64,000 bases of DNA from contig CAJQUW010007258.1 of the NCBI GenBank assembly GCA_907163375.1, forward strand, positions 1 through 64,000, given 5' to 3'. The translations under genes and the position numbers were made by a program. Origin of the DNA: Prostheceraeus crozeri. Lineage: Eukaryota > Platyhelminthes > Polycladida > Euryleptidae. The notes below the pieces were generated by a model that did not search any database, was not told the DNA's origin, and saw nothing but the letters and a program-made list of their open reading frames with translations. Shown here piece by piece: positions 31,201-46,200 of this stretch (position 1 is its first letter; each line of letters starts with the position of its first letter).

Positions 31201-34200
31201 AACCCGCGTAGGAGAATCCGATAGCTTCATCCTCCAAGACAACATAGCATTAACCGTCAAGCCAAACTACTGAAGCAAGTTATCAGTAATTCAAAGCCAG
31301 CATAATACTTTGAAACGGGGACTTAGTCCACACAAGTATTCAAAGAAAGCTGCAATGATAATTTTAACAGACGGAAAATAGCTGCGCGTCTTGGTGGACT
31401 TGAACCACCGACCTCTGGCATTCTAGGCCAACGCTCTACCAACTGAGCTATCGACGAGCGACAGAACGACATAAATCCTCAATTGAAGAACCCGCGTAGG
31501 AGAATCCGATAGCTTCATCCTCCAAGACAACATAGCATTAACCGTCAAGCCAAACTACTGAAGCAAGTTATCAGTAATTCAAAGCCAGCATAATACTTTG
31601 AAACGGGACTTAGTCCACACAAGTATTCAAAGAAAGCTGCAATGATAATTTTAACAGACGGAAAATAGCTGCGCGTCTTGGTGGACTTGAACCACCGACC
31701 TCTGGCATTCTAGGCCAACGCTCTACCAACTGAGCTATCGACGAGCGACAGAACGACATAAATCCTCAATTGAAGAACCCGCGTAGGAGAATCCGATAGC
31801 TTCATCCTCCAAGACAACATAGCATTAACCGTCAAGCCAAACTACTGAAGCAAGTTATCAGTAATTCAAAGCCAGCATAATACTTTGAAACGGGGACTTA
31901 GTCCACACAAGTATTCAAAGAAAGCTGCAATGATAATTTTAACAGACGGAAAATAGCTGCGCGTCTTGGTGGACTTGAACCACCGACCTCTGGCATTCTA
32001 GGCCAACGCTCTACCAACTGAGCTATCGACGAGCGACAGAACGACATAAATCCTCAATTGAAGAACCCGCGTAGGAGAATCCGATAGCTTCATCCTCCAA
32101 GACAACATAGCATTAACCGTCAAGCCAAACTACTGAAGCAAGTTATCAGTAATTCAAAGCCAGCATAATACTTTGAAACGGGGACTTAGTCCACACAAGT
32201 ATTCAAAGAAAGCTGCAATGATAATTTTAACAGACGGAAAATAGCTGCGCGTCTTGGTGGACTTGAACCACCGACCTCTGGCATTCTAGGCCAACGCTCT
32301 ACCAACTGAGCTATCGACGAGCGACAGAACGACATAAATCCTCAATTGAAGAACCCGCGTAGGAGAATCCGATAGCTTCATCCTCCAAGACAACATAGCA
32401 TTAACCGTCAAGCCAAACTACTGAAGCAAGTTATCAGTAATTCAAAGCCAGCATAATACTATGAAACGGCGACTTAGTCCACACAAGTATTCAAAGAAAG
32501 CTGCAATGATAATTTTAACAGACGGAAAATAGCTGCGCGTCTTGGTGGACTTGAACCACCGACCTCTGGCATTCTAGGCCAACGCTCTACCAACTGAGCT
32601 ATCGACGAGCGACAGAACGACATAAATCCTCAATTGAAGAACCCGCGTAGGAGAATCCGATAGCTTCATCCTCCAAGACAACATAGCATTAACCGTCAAG
32701 CCAAACTACTGAAGCAAGTTATCAGTAATTCAAAGCCAGCATAATACTTTGAAACGGGGACTTAGTCCACACAAGTATTCAAAGAAAGCTGCAATGATAA
32801 TTTTAACAGACGGAAAATAGCTGCGCGTCTTGGTGGACTTGAACCACCGACCTCTGGCATTCTAGGCCAACGCTCTACCAACTGAGCTATCGACGAGCGA
32901 CAGAACGACATAAATCCTCAATTGAAGAACCCGCGTAGGAGAATCCGATAGCTTCATCCTCCAAGACAACATAGCATTAACCGTCAAGCCAAACTACTGA
33001 AGCAAGTTATCAGTAATTCAAAGCCAGCATAATACTTTGAAACGGGACTTAGTCCACACAAGTATTCAAAGAAAGCTGCAATGATAATTTTAACAGACGG
33101 AAAATAGCTGCGCGTCTTGGTGGACTTGAACCACCGACCTCTGGCATTCTAGGCCAACGCTCTACCAACTGAGCTATCGACGAGCGACAGAACGACATAA
33201 ATCCTCAATTGAAGAACCCGCGTAGGAGAATCCGATAGCTTCATCCTCCAAGACAACATAGCATTAACCGTCAAGCCAAACTACTGAAGCAAGTTATCAG
33301 TAATTCAAAGCCAGCATAATACTTTGAAACGGGGACTTAGTCCACACAAGTATTCAAAGAAAGCTGCAATGATAATTTTAACAGACGGAAAATAGCTGCG
33401 CGTCTTGGTGGACTTGAACCACCGACCTCTGGCATTCTAGGCCAACGCTCTACCAACTGAGCTATCGACGAGCGACAGAACGACATAAATCCTCAATTGA
33501 AGAACCCGCGTAGGAGAATCCGATAGCTTCATCCTCCAAGACAACATAGCATTAACCGTCAAGCCAAACTACTGAAGCAAGTTATCAGTAATTCAAAGCC
33601 AGCATAATACTTTGAAACGGGGACTTAGTCCACACAAGTATTCAAAGAAAGCTGCAATGATAATTTTAACAGACGGAAAATAGCTGCGCGTCTTGGTGGA
33701 CTTGAACCACCGACCTCTGGCATTCTATGCCAACGCTCTACCAACTGAGCTATCGACGAGCGACAGAACGACATAAATCCTCAATTGAAGAACCCGCGTA
33801 GGAGAATCCGATAGCTTCATCCTCCAAGACAACATAGCATTAACCGTCAAGCCAAACTACTGAAGCAAGTTATCAGTAATTCAAAGCCAGCATAATACTT
33901 TGAAACGGGGACTTAGTCCACACAAGTATTCAAAGAAAGCTGCAATGATAATTTTAACAGACGGAAAATAGCTGCGCGTCTTGGTGGACTTGAACCACCG
34001 ACCTCTGGCATTCTAGGCCAACGCTCTACCAACTGAGCTATCGACGAGCGACAGAACGACATAAATCCTCAATTGAAGAACCCGCGTAGGAGAATCCGAT
34101 AGCTTCATCCTCCAAGACAACATAGCATTAACCGTCAAGCCAAACTACTGAAGCAAGTTATCAGTAATTCAAAGCCAGCATAATACTTTGAAACGGGGAC

Positions 34201-37200
34201 TTAGTCCACACAAGTATTCAAAGAAAGCTGCAATGATAATTTTAACAGACGGAAAATAGCTGCGCGTCTTGGTGGACTTGAACCACCGACCTCTGGCATT
34301 CTATCTATTGAATCATAACTTCAGGTACATTACACACACAATTAGCGCATGTAAGATAAGGCTTCTGACATCCATTTAATAGAGCTGCATTATAAAAAGA
34401 GCAGAAAGAGCATCTTTTGTAACCAGGTTTTCCAACATGGTTTTATTACCGTATTTCCAGCATGGTTTAAAAGTCTTGTTCTTATGGATATTTTCAAACT
34501 ATATTGAACCTGGCCTTAACATTCCTTGAAACTATCTAGGCTTCTTTGCAAACCCCATTTGATACACCAGTGACTCATGAGTAGGCTTATTAGTGGGACG
34601 GAACTTTCCGTCCCATTCCCACTGAAAAAGTACTGGAATTCCCATCCCATAGGCACAAAGCGACTATTATTCCAATCCTTTATAGTCTTTTCGACTATGT
34701 TCTCATAAATATGTCCTATGTCTACGGTCACAATTTCATACAACACATGCTTTTCATTTTGTTCTGTAAGGTCTCCTGCTATGCAAAAGTAGGTACTGTT
34801 ACTTTTTAGATTCCAATTTGCGATTCCGCAATCGCTACTCCACTATTATCCTTCATTTCCTCAGCTTGATAGGGCAATTCTCCTAATGTCAACTTTGAAA
34901 TAATTTCTTTGTCGATAGGTCATTCGACATCCTTCCCAATATTTGCGGTGCAATGAAAATTACTTGCACGTTGCAGTTCGCTACCCATTCAATGATCAAC
35001 TAGCTAAATACTCCGGCAGCCACAGCGAGTTTCTGCAAGGAAAGTGGCTGAAAATGAGACTTTCACACAATGATGTGCACCCTGTGACTACTACGAATCT
35101 GTGCGTTTGCCTAGGTCTGCATGTACCCGGTTCCTCTCCTTGTCAGACACAATCAAAGAAAAGCATATCTTAATCCAATGGGACGCAGATTGCAGTTTTT
35201 GGTTAAAAGAAAATTTTCTACTGAACTCGTTCTGGCTGCCGGACTAAAATAATTAGCTGTCAAGAATTATTAGCTCCCTGCTAATGTATGATAAATAATC
35301 TAGGATAATTCCATTCACAAATATACAATATCATTATATATCATATTTTTAAAATTTTAGGTGCCGATCGTTCCTTTATGTTGGAAGGAAGGTTTCGCTT
35401 TGTATTAATTTGCATTTCTAGTGAACTGTTACGTTTGAATAATTTAATTCTGTGGACACAAGTGACAACTTCACAGAAATATTGAGAAATTAAGTTTTGA
35501 TGTCGCATATTTTCCCTATGACCTCCCCATGTGAAAATAAAGCTGAGCACGCTGTCCCATAGGACTCCCATTCCCACCAGCAATGTTGTAGGAAAATATG
35601 ACACACTTTCTGATATCATTGTGTTTGCCGACATTAGCAAGTTTGCAAAATCTGTATGGTTTTGGAGTAATATCAAAAAAATGCATAGCGGGTTTCAGGA
35701 GTCTCCTCCCGGGTAAAATAAGGTGTGATGCGAAAACGAATTGAAGCTTCGAACTAAATTTCCTTCTTGAATTTCTCTCTTAAATGTTAGACTAGTAGTA
35801 TGTTGTTTTTTGTGAGGTTAAAGATCACGAATCATGATTTGAAGATGTTATATAGTTCACAAAAGTTGAAGAAAAAGTCGTTCGGGCGTGACAAACATTT
35901 TCATCCTGGTGCGAAAGTTTCATTCATTTGTAATCTTGCTATTTCAACACTGCATCGACTCTCTGACTCGGATATAGATGAGATGAGGGCTAATCAAGAT
36001 GAAAAGCAAGGATCATGAAAAATTATGCGGAAATGTGTAAATGGAAATTTGATGTATTTGCGGAATAGCAAATTTAGATTTAAAATTTATTAATTTACTG
36101 AAGAATTTCGAGTAGTGTTCACAGACATATCTTCAGCAATTATAGCGCAATGTGTGGTACACCGGTACTTCTGCCTGCACCGGTTCCCGGGCCGGTGCAT
36201 CGAAATGCGCGAAGTATATCCAGCGAATGTATGTGTATATGTATATACGAGTATAATAAAAATGAATGAAAACAATTCAAACTATTAATTCACACTAGAG
36301 CTTTCTGGTGCTTTCTTTCTTTTATATATATATATATATATATATACATTTTGTTGTTTGTCAGAGTCACAATAAATATGGAGAGAGAAATATTATAGCA
36401 TGCAACATAATAAATCCAATTTGAAGAACATTTTTCAATTCTAGATCAACAAAATTCAAACTTGTAATTTCTATGTAATGAAAATGATGGCTGTATCATA
36501 AAATAGCCGATGCATATCCTGATGTTAAAAAAATGTGAAAAATTGCGAAAATGAGATAGTTCAGGCTCATGGCAAATCAATTTAGACCACGGTATCTCAT
36601 TTTCCATGACCTCAGAATTTCGGAAGCTCATAGTGCGTACCTTGCCGTTGCCCCTTTTTTTCAAAATGCATCCAGCGGGTATAGTAATTCTTAGATTGCA
36701 GCGACATTATTTTGAATTCTTCCACCTTTTCTGATGGAGCATTTTTTCATGATTTTGACATATTTATATTTTACATTGTAATTTTTTACAATTTTTTGTT
36801 GCACATCTGTATAGCTTCTGCTTTAATCTGGTTTTGAGGCCAAAGTTTATATATAAAAAGGGATGTGGAGTCGGAAAAACTCACGTCTCCGACTCCGGGA
36901 ATGGCATTGTCCTACGACTTATGCAAAAAGAACCGACTCTGCATCCCTTGCAGTTCACCGTGGCCTCATTTCAATGTCGGTGCAATTATTGATTAAGAAC
37001 CAGTGCTTAGTAAATGATACCTGCACTTTTATCTACAGCAAGGATTCATTGCACTCCACTTTTGAAATTACTGAATGTATATTTACTGCAAACTTTTCAC
37101 ATAGCATACAATTTATTACGTTTGACATTGCTGATTTTGCATAATTAGGACTTCAATTTTGGTTGAGGAAGAGCCAATGCTTTGATTTTGTAATAATTTA

Positions 37201-40200
37201 AATGGCGATATAATTAATGTCGGTTTCCATTCGGCAACCATCATCAGACAAAAGGATTCAAACATAGTTAGACACAGAAGGCATGAATTCAAATTTCACA
37301 GTAACGCAGGAGATGAGGCAGAGAAATGCATCAAAATTTACAGAACTATATTAACAAAGTTCAGTATGGAAAAGGAGGAATAGAAACATGCAACAGATAG
37401 TATTGATTTTTATCTTACCAATAGCAGTGGGAATTGAGCTGGCTAGAGACATAATTACACAAAAAATTGAAAAAAACTTTTTTAGACATACTTTTAAAAA
37501 TGCATTTTTTAACATTTTTTCTTGATAATGGTTATGGCACATGGAGTAGCCGAAATATATCGAAGGGATAAAAGTTAAACCTAGCACCTTTTACTTTGCT
37601 TTTCCAAATCATGAAAATTAACAATGACCACTGCTCAAGACACTTTCTCTCAAATTGCGGTTGTCGCAGACTCTCAAAAATAAATTTAACAGTTCCGAAA
37701 TTTAAAATTTTTAAGCATTTGTGACTCTAAGATTCTTAGACTGACATATATAGAGATACAGCATCCATCTGATGCATGCTGTCGTGGCATGTACAGTGGT
37801 GAACTTCATGTGAAACATGCTCTCAATACTGACTCGATTACAAAAGGTAAACGGGTGTCTTAACTAGTTCTTAGAGAGTATAGCGATAGCAGTCTAGCAG
37901 CTGCGAGCATGAACAGTTCACATCACAAACAGAGTCATTGTGTGAGTTAAATTTTTTTTGCGCAATTAAAAATGCAGCTTGCAACTTGCATGCATGTACA
38001 TGCACATGTAGATATCATGAGGCAGCTCTGATAAAGCGTGAGTTTTGTAAAGGTGAAGTTTCCAGTTCTGATGAAGTCAAAACGTAATTTCCCTCATACT
38101 GTGGGCTTGGACGGTACTATGCTAACATAGTCTGGTTATTGGAGCGTTCCCTTCTTGCTGAATTCCAATGATACGTTCGGGGCTCGACCTCTGAACCAAA
38201 AGATCGCTAGGCCAAGCACTCAACCAATATGTCACAGAGACGTCGCAAACATTTGCAGAAATGGTTTCAGTTCTTGTCTCACAGATAGCATCGGCTAAAA
38301 GGCTTTGAGACTTTTATCCGAGCCGATATTTATTTATCGGAAGCCGCGCCGAATCGTTGCCGTGCGGCTCGGCCTTGCACATCGCTAATGGAAGCTGAAC
38401 AGGACAGCAATTTTGATTATTGTCTCAAGTGCTCCTCCTATTTTCAATTAGCGCAGCTGCCGAGTAAGCACAGATTCAATGTAAGTCGGACGAGCATTCC
38501 TAGACACTCACGCAACTCGACAGCTGAATAATAATAATAAGGACGAGCAACATATTAAAGGGCCGATTTCCCATGATACTTTACCGACCAGGAATAGCCT
38601 GAGACTGAAAGGATTGAATTGCATCTCCCGCGTCTCGATCACCATAGCGGGCAACTACCTTTCCACTTTAGTTGGCTAAACACGTTATAAACAAGCAATA
38701 CAAGGTGAAAAAATGAAAATATGGATTTAACCATACTACATGCCTGCCTTTCATGGGGTAAGTACAACCTAAGTAAATCAAGTTCAATAATACAGCCAAG
38801 TAATAATTTTGTAGCTTGACGAGGCTAAATGTTACAGTATCAAACTGGCACTTTCATCAGTAGGCATACCTTCTCGGATTTAGAATTTTTCTAATAAAAG
38901 CACTCCGCGATTTGTAATAAAAGCAATTGTCAATTGTAATAAAAGCGCGGAGTCAAGTGTTATTATGTGTTGATAATCGTGTAGCTTCCAAAGCCGAAAT
39001 GATAAAATATTAGCGATTTTGAGGATGAAATTGAAAAGTCCATAAAATAACGTGTGTGAAGTTGGCGGAACCACCCAGCGGAACCATCATTTATAACAGT
39101 GAAAATATTTTGCAAACAACTTCTACTTTGTCAATTTCAGTCTCCTGATCACGAATCTGGGCTCAGATTTCACAAAGTTGCAGTAGTGTCTGAGAAATTC
39201 AAGTTTACAGATAAAGGTGGTTCCGTTGTGAAGTTAGCGGAACCAACTTCTTAGTTTCGCTCATGCAAATCAATTTTATTTGTCACCTGTTTTAATTCGT
39301 TTCACTGATCGCATATATATGCTTCATTTTTTCACAACAAGGTATATGAAAACGGTAGCATCGCAATATGTTCATGTACGTGCGTGAAGTTAGCTTAAAC
39401 TGCCCAGCGGAGCCATTTTTTATTACAGCGAGATTCTATTCCAAACAACTTCTACTTCATCAATTTCAGCCTTCTGATCACAAATCTGGGCTCAAAGGCC
39501 ACAAATGCGCAGCCGTGCCTGAGAAATTCAAGTTTAAAGATGAAAGTGGTTCCGCTAACTTCACACATGTCACAAAACAATGTTGCCAAGCACAGTCAGG
39601 GGATATACAATTTGTCAGCTCACTTATTTTGATTTAAGGTACCGAATGTTGTAAAAAAGACAAAGTGCTGAAATATGATAGACAATGTCTACAGCAGCGA
39701 CTGGTAGCAAGACGTCCCATTATTTAGAAACTTAGTATTTTTGGTTTTTATTAGATTTGATGCCATTTATTGTAAAAAAAGGAAGTGCGGAAGTATTACT
39801 TTAACGAAGTATGTGAATATCTTCGCGCTAACGCGAGCAAAAATCCTTAGATAAATCATCACTCTAAATATTGCTGAAAAACGAAAGTTGAATGATGAAA
39901 AACAAAATAATTAAAGATTTTTGAAAACTTTTGAGTTCAGCCAATTTTGCGGTTACACTTGTGACATAAGACTTTGAGCATGATAAAAATACAGAACATC
40001 GACAACAAAATTAATGTGACTACAAGGTGTGCGTCTAAAGGGTGTTCGTGATGTGCTAAAGGATAAAGTACCAGCACATTACTTCTATTGCAACACTGGA
40101 TTGATAAATAGAATATATTCTCAAACCACAACACAGTTTTCAATGTCATAAGTTAAACGTGTCTGGATCGAAAATGCATGAGCAGAGATCTGACGTAGAG

Positions 40201-43200
40201 GATAGCAAAAATTTGATAAACAGCAATGGTAATTAGCGATCAGACTAGAGGTGAGGAGGTATGACACTCACAGTTAAGCAAGAGAAGGAAACTCGGTATC
40301 TCCCTTCTCCTCATGCTGAAAATAAACATCATCAATAAGTGCAAAAGTTTTATAGCAAAATTGTAGAAGCTTGTAAAATCACTCTCTTGTACTATCATAA
40401 TACTTTTTTTTGCAGTTATTATACCATTAGATATGTTAAAATGCAATGATGCCCGCATATATGATCGGATTATTGTAGGAGACAAGTCGATGGTATAGGT
40501 AACTTCCTCCATTTTAACATCTGCGTGAAATGTGTTCCAATAGAACGGCCAATATTAAAACTTCAGATACATGTAGCTAGGAGGGTATTTTCTATATAGT
40601 GTTTTCATTCCAGCAACTGCCCAACACCGCAGAAAATCTCTATGGGAAGCCTGTTGGAATTCCTACGCACCACAGGAGTGCATTACTCATCATAATAGCG
40701 TTAAACATGTTCGCATAGCACTCAATTTACATGAATCATGCGCGTGTTCAAATGCCTCATGAGATCACATTTCCGTATTAAAAGTTTACAAGTTTATTGA
40801 AAAGAGTATGAATGCATCATTTACATGTGATGTGCATAATGAACCTATTTCAGTAGCAATTGCATTCCCTTCTCATATAGCCTACACTACATATGTATAT
40901 GTAGATTTGCTAATACTTCATACAGGTGTAGTTTGAATTAATTGATACACAATTATGCTAGTTATAAGATTGATGGAGGAAACAGTAAATGCCATATGTT
41001 TTCGATGAAATGGTTGATAAACACTAAAAAGTTTGCTTGACACCCCTGCTGAAGACTACGCTGAAAATTTGGGTTCTGCTATTTATTTTTTTTCATCTTT
41101 ATTTTAAATAAAACTGTCGAAGAAAAAAATTCGGATTTTTTCTTTCTTCTCGGTTTTTGTTTTTAGCTAGCATGACCTCATACCGATACTAGTTGCTGTT
41201 GCATTAATTGCTCATTCGTCATATACATGCCTGTCGTAGTAGATTAGCTTTCTCATCAGCAAACTGTATCACTTATTCTTAATTCTATGAATGTGAAACA
41301 ATTAGAATTGTTCCTTAAAGGTCATGGGACCCGCATGATTGGGCTCCATGACTACTCGGAAGAAGTTCAATGACTGTACTTTTCTCTTACTTATTCTTAT
41401 GATGTACCGGAAAGTGGATTCTAATTTAAGACAGTTTTGTGCATGTAAATATTAATCCAGAGTTTAATCTCGTCCAGCCTATTTTCTTATTTGATTGATT
41501 GAGTTAGATAGGCCTAAGCACACTCCAAATGGCAAGAATTCTTTCTTATGATGTTATTCGATTGATACTTGAATGGAAATTGTAATTTAGAATCAAATGT
41601 ACTCAACTTAGACAAAGAATTCGCCTAGAAAACTAAAATTGCGCCTGAGAGGTCATGGGGTCACCCCTTTTTGATGAAAATACTGAACAACACGGAGGGT
41701 TTCCGAAGTAGACAAATTCTACATTTTTAGTTCAAATTTTTTTTTTTTTACTCTCGACACTCATGGTCGGTGACTTTTTACAGCCCTAGTCTCGGAGACT
41801 TACCAAGTCTCTGGGAGGCCTAGGTGCGTGCGGAGGATATGTGCACTTCCGAGAAGCGCTGCTTTCTGTAGCTTGCGAATGTCATGATTGCCCGGTAGTC
41901 TGTGGAGGTAGTCTTTCAACTTCTGTGTTGTTGCTCCAAGCGCGCCGATGACAACTGGTACAACTTCTGTTCTTGCTTTCCATAGTCTTTGAACTTCGAT
42001 TTTGAGGTCTTGGTACTTTTGAATCTTCTCTTGCTCTTTCTTCTTAATGTTTCTATCTTCAGGGATTGAGATATCTATTAGCTTCACTTCTTTCTTATTT
42101 TTGTCAACTATTGTGATATCAGGCCGGATCGCGTTTATTCTTTTATCCGTCCGAATTCCGAAATCCCAGAGTATCTTGACTTTCGTATTCTCAGTAACCT
42201 TCTGTGGGTTGTGTTTCCAGTAATCTCTCTCTGTTTTGATGTTGTAGTGTTGGCATATATTCTGGTACACTATTCTTGCGACGCTGTTATGTCTGCTTGT
42301 ATACTCAGTTGGAGCCAACTGACTGCATGCTGACACAATGTGGGCTACAGTTTCATCTTTTTCGTGGCACCTTCTGCATTTTGCATTTGATGTTGTCTTC
42401 ATTATGTACTTCTTGTGTGCCTTTGTTGTTAGTGCTTGATCCTGAGCGGCCATGATCAGTGCTTCAGTCTCTGCTTTTAGCGTAACTTCGGTCATCCAGC
42501 CATATATATTTCTTTCTGTCGTGATATCCTTCATTTGCCTCGGATATTGACCATGTAGCGCTTTCTGTTGCCATCTGTTCTTCTTGTCTTGAATTGTCTT
42601 GACCTTCCATGATTTGATGCCTTCTTGATACTTCTCGCAGACTCCACACTCCCTTGCTGCAACGATTAGGGGGTCAGCGATCGTGCTGTACACATAGTGT
42701 GAAAGACTGCGCTTCTCTTCGTTGATGACATCATCTATTTTAATCAAGCCGCAGCCTCCCATCCTCCTTGGTAGGTATAGTCTATCGACGTCGGCTTTGG
42801 GGTGAAGCGCCCTGTGTATTGTCATCATCTTCCTTGTTCTACCATCAATTTGCTGTATGTCAGTTGTGTTCCACTTTATTATTGCACCGGAGTATCGTAT
42901 TACTGGTGTCGCATATGTGTTGATGGCTCGGATTTTATTGTATCCACATAGCCTCGACTTCATTATTTTCCTGACTCTTCTGAAGTATTCTTTCGTCACC
43001 TACTTCTTCACCAGTTCTTCCTTGTTAGTTTGATGTTGGAAAATCCCTAGGTACTTGTATCCTTCTTCTTTCGCATCATCTATTGTTCCGAGATCTAATG
43101 CAAGTCCTTCTGTCTCTTTTACTTCTCCTCGCTTTATGATGAGTCTTGCACATTTCGATATGCCAAATTCCATGCCGATGTCATTACTGAATATTCTTGT

Positions 43201-46200
43201 TGTCAAATTATCTACAAACATCATTATTACTTTCTTATCTTATTTTGATTAATGATCTGACTAAGACAGCATTCCATCATCTCCATTTTGGTTTGCTCCT
43301 ACAATAATTCATAGTGAAATGCATTACTTTTCATGTGGTTTTTGGTGATTGTCGCTAATAATAGATTTACGATTGACTCTTACATACTCAATAACACAAT
43401 TAATGTGTTTGCTAAAATGTTATTGTTAAAATCATCGTTTTAAAGTTCTCGCATATATTGGACCGCATATATGCAAATTCTTAAGTTGCAGCTATCCGGG
43501 GAAATTCATAAGTCTATTAACACAACCAATTTGCGAATATCAAGTAATTTAGGCCTATTAAGCTAGGATGATGACATTGAGTTTATCAAGGACGATTTTA
43601 TTAAACTATGCATGTGCACGAAAGTATAGGACTGATATTGTTTCATAAGTCGGGTAAGTAATTAAAACTTAGCGATTTGACTATTTCCTCTATTTCTCAT
43701 GCATGGAGAAAATGTAAGTGAAAGAGTCAAGAACTCCAGTACACAAAGCATATTGTCGCAAAGCTTTTCACAGTTACATGCATGTATATCTTCATGCAAC
43801 TTGCTGCAACTTAATATTTCGAAATTTGCAGTAAAGTCCACGAGAAGATTAATTACACAATGGACAAAACTATATATAGGCGTAACTCGTTATACCAATC
43901 CAGTGTCTGAATTTGTCAATTCTCTGCATTGTTCCTTTCAAGCATGTTAAAGCTCAGATGTGGATTTAGAAAATACTTTGTCCACCTTTGATCATGTGTA
44001 GTTTCTGAAAAATCATAATTTGGCCAACAGAGAGCGATTCCTGCTTATTCTGAGTATATGAGTTTCTAAATATTTTATGTTCAGGTAGCTCACCTTATTT
44101 GATCATCATCCAACAGCTACCTGCTGCTTACAAACATCTCGATTTTGAATTCATTCGTAAATCGTCTTTAATGCTAATTAACAACATAAGCTTCGCTTTG
44201 TACTTATGCAAACGCAATTATTTTTTCATTAAGTCCTACACATACATAAATGAAGGCAACAATTTCTGACAATTTACCTGTTCTACTAATGTTGGTTCTC
44301 TTGTTGATTGCGCGGAAACTTCCGTAGATTGTATTGGAGTCAAAACCGGACCCTTAAGTGTTACACGTTTCATTGTAGAATCCTCGTCAGAGGGGCGAGA
44401 GTTACCGGTCATCGGAAGACGCCAAACCTTTTCCTCAAGCTGTGATTCACTGTCATTGTTGGGGTCATCGTCTGATTTCGAATCCTTTTCATTCTCCAAA
44501 GACCTGTAGTAAAGATTGAGTTGCAAGTTGTCATAAATAAACTAATCAATGTTTACTTCATTTAATAATACATTCTCATGTCGATATAGATCAATTTAGT
44601 CCGGCAGGTAGAGCGAGTTTCTGCAGGGAACGAGGTCGAAAGTGAGACTTTCAAAGGATTAGTGATGTACAACCTATGCTTACTACGAATCGGCACGTCT
44701 GCCGAGTTCTAGTGAGTTCCTCTTCTTGTAAGACACGGTCAAAGAAAAGCACATGTAAATCCAATGGGACGCAGATTGCAGTTTTTGGTCAAAATAAGAA
44801 TTTCTATGTTTTCGCTTATCAACTGGAAAGTATTAAGTCTAGAGTTACAATTTTTGATATAGAATGTCTTCAGGTCATTTCGTATTATGTGCATGTGCTA
44901 TTATCAAGCTTCCGATCGGCAATGTATGTGAGAATGTGGTTGAATGTGGATAAAGTTGCTCAAAATGTTGGTGTTTGCCGACATTAGGAGCCTCGCCAAA
45001 TCTAAATGTGTTTAGCTTTGTAGACAGGGTTGCATGAAGTTGAAAGGAAATGACCTGATGACATTCAATGCCAAAAATTATAACTCTGGGCTTAGTACTT
45101 TTCGTTTAATCAGAGAAAACATACAAAATTTCATTTTTGCAAAAAACTGCAATCTGCGTCCCATTGGATTCATATGTGTTTTTCTTTGATCTTGTCTGAC
45201 AAGAAGAGGAACTCACTAGAACTCGGCAGACGCACCGATTCGTAGTAGGCATAGGGTGTACATCATTAATCCTTTGAAAGTCTCACTTTCGGCTTCGTTC
45301 CCTGCAGAAGCTCGTTCTGGCTGCCGGACTGTTAGCGTAGGTGGCTAAAAATTGATAAGCAAACCTGCCATGGATTCATGCCTTTCATCCCTCACACCAT
45401 GTACCTTTGTGAGGATCCTCATTATCTATTGAAACAAGAATTTAAAATGAAAGTGAACAGAGTTAGAGTATGCTCGCCTCGGGGGATACACCTGCTCTCA
45501 AAAGAGATAATCCTAGCCTGGTGAGAGCTGCGGGTGTGTGCAGGATGCCCCTGTTATAACTTGTTCGTATGACTTTGTGCCTTAGTCTTGAGAAGAATGA
45601 ATTAAATAACTAAAGCACGGAGCAATAATTCTAAGTTCTATTTACAAATATGTGAAGTTAAAGACAGCGTTCTTCCTCAAATGTCGGTCCAATCAAAGAT
45701 TCCATCTTCGATGCTGTTGTCTACGGTTGTCGATGATGTGTCCTGATAGAATGGCCAATATCTTTAGGGAATTATATCAGAAAATTTTCTCCAAAGAATC
45801 CTACTTTCTACTTGATTTATTGATTCCCTCTTGCAGTTGCATCCCCCGTTGACTTTTCAATGAAAAATAATTCTTCCAACTTTCCAAAGTTAGGAGTTCT
45901 GTGTCTCCTAGTCAAGATGGTGACCCTTAGGTCTGTTTTGAAGAATACTGTGCTATTATGATTTCTCTATTGCCAGTACACATTTCTTTCTTTCTTGCTC
46001 GTGGCTCTCTGCCTATCATTTGGAGTCATGCACATGTTATTCCGATTAATAAGAAAGGAAGACTCAAACAGACGGCTAGTAGTAGCCCGGTCAGTCTCAT
46101 TTACACGGCTTCCAAATTTGTGGCAGCTTTGGAATACGATTCGCTGACAAAAATCACAATTCGGGATCCGCTCGAGTTCTGCTTGCTGTCTCCGGTTTCT

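Larger units (their letters stand above)
29058..34303 (-). repeat. Tandem array of a 288-bp unit carrying a tRNA-like gene
   Basis: The 3' ends of the tRNA-like genes lie at 29081 and then every 288 bases, with two 287-base steps (after 31385 and 32824). There are 18 complete units and a last one cut in the anticodon loop at 34303. Units look nearly identical over 5.2 kb; I saw only a one-G deletion in two units, two changes near 32461-32470 and one at 33728. The left edge begins at 'ttttaacagacgg'. Such uniformity means recent amplification or ongoing homogenisation. Confidence 0.97.

Noticed and set aside
29058-34303. CRISPR-like array
   Set aside because: Regular repeats, but units are 288 bp with no variable spacers and carry a tRNA fold; eukaryotic context.
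44676-44987. 103-codon ORF found twice in the window (also 61638-61949)
   Set aside because: Lies in the inverted arms and centre of the foldback MITE; no domain, and repeated only because the element is.
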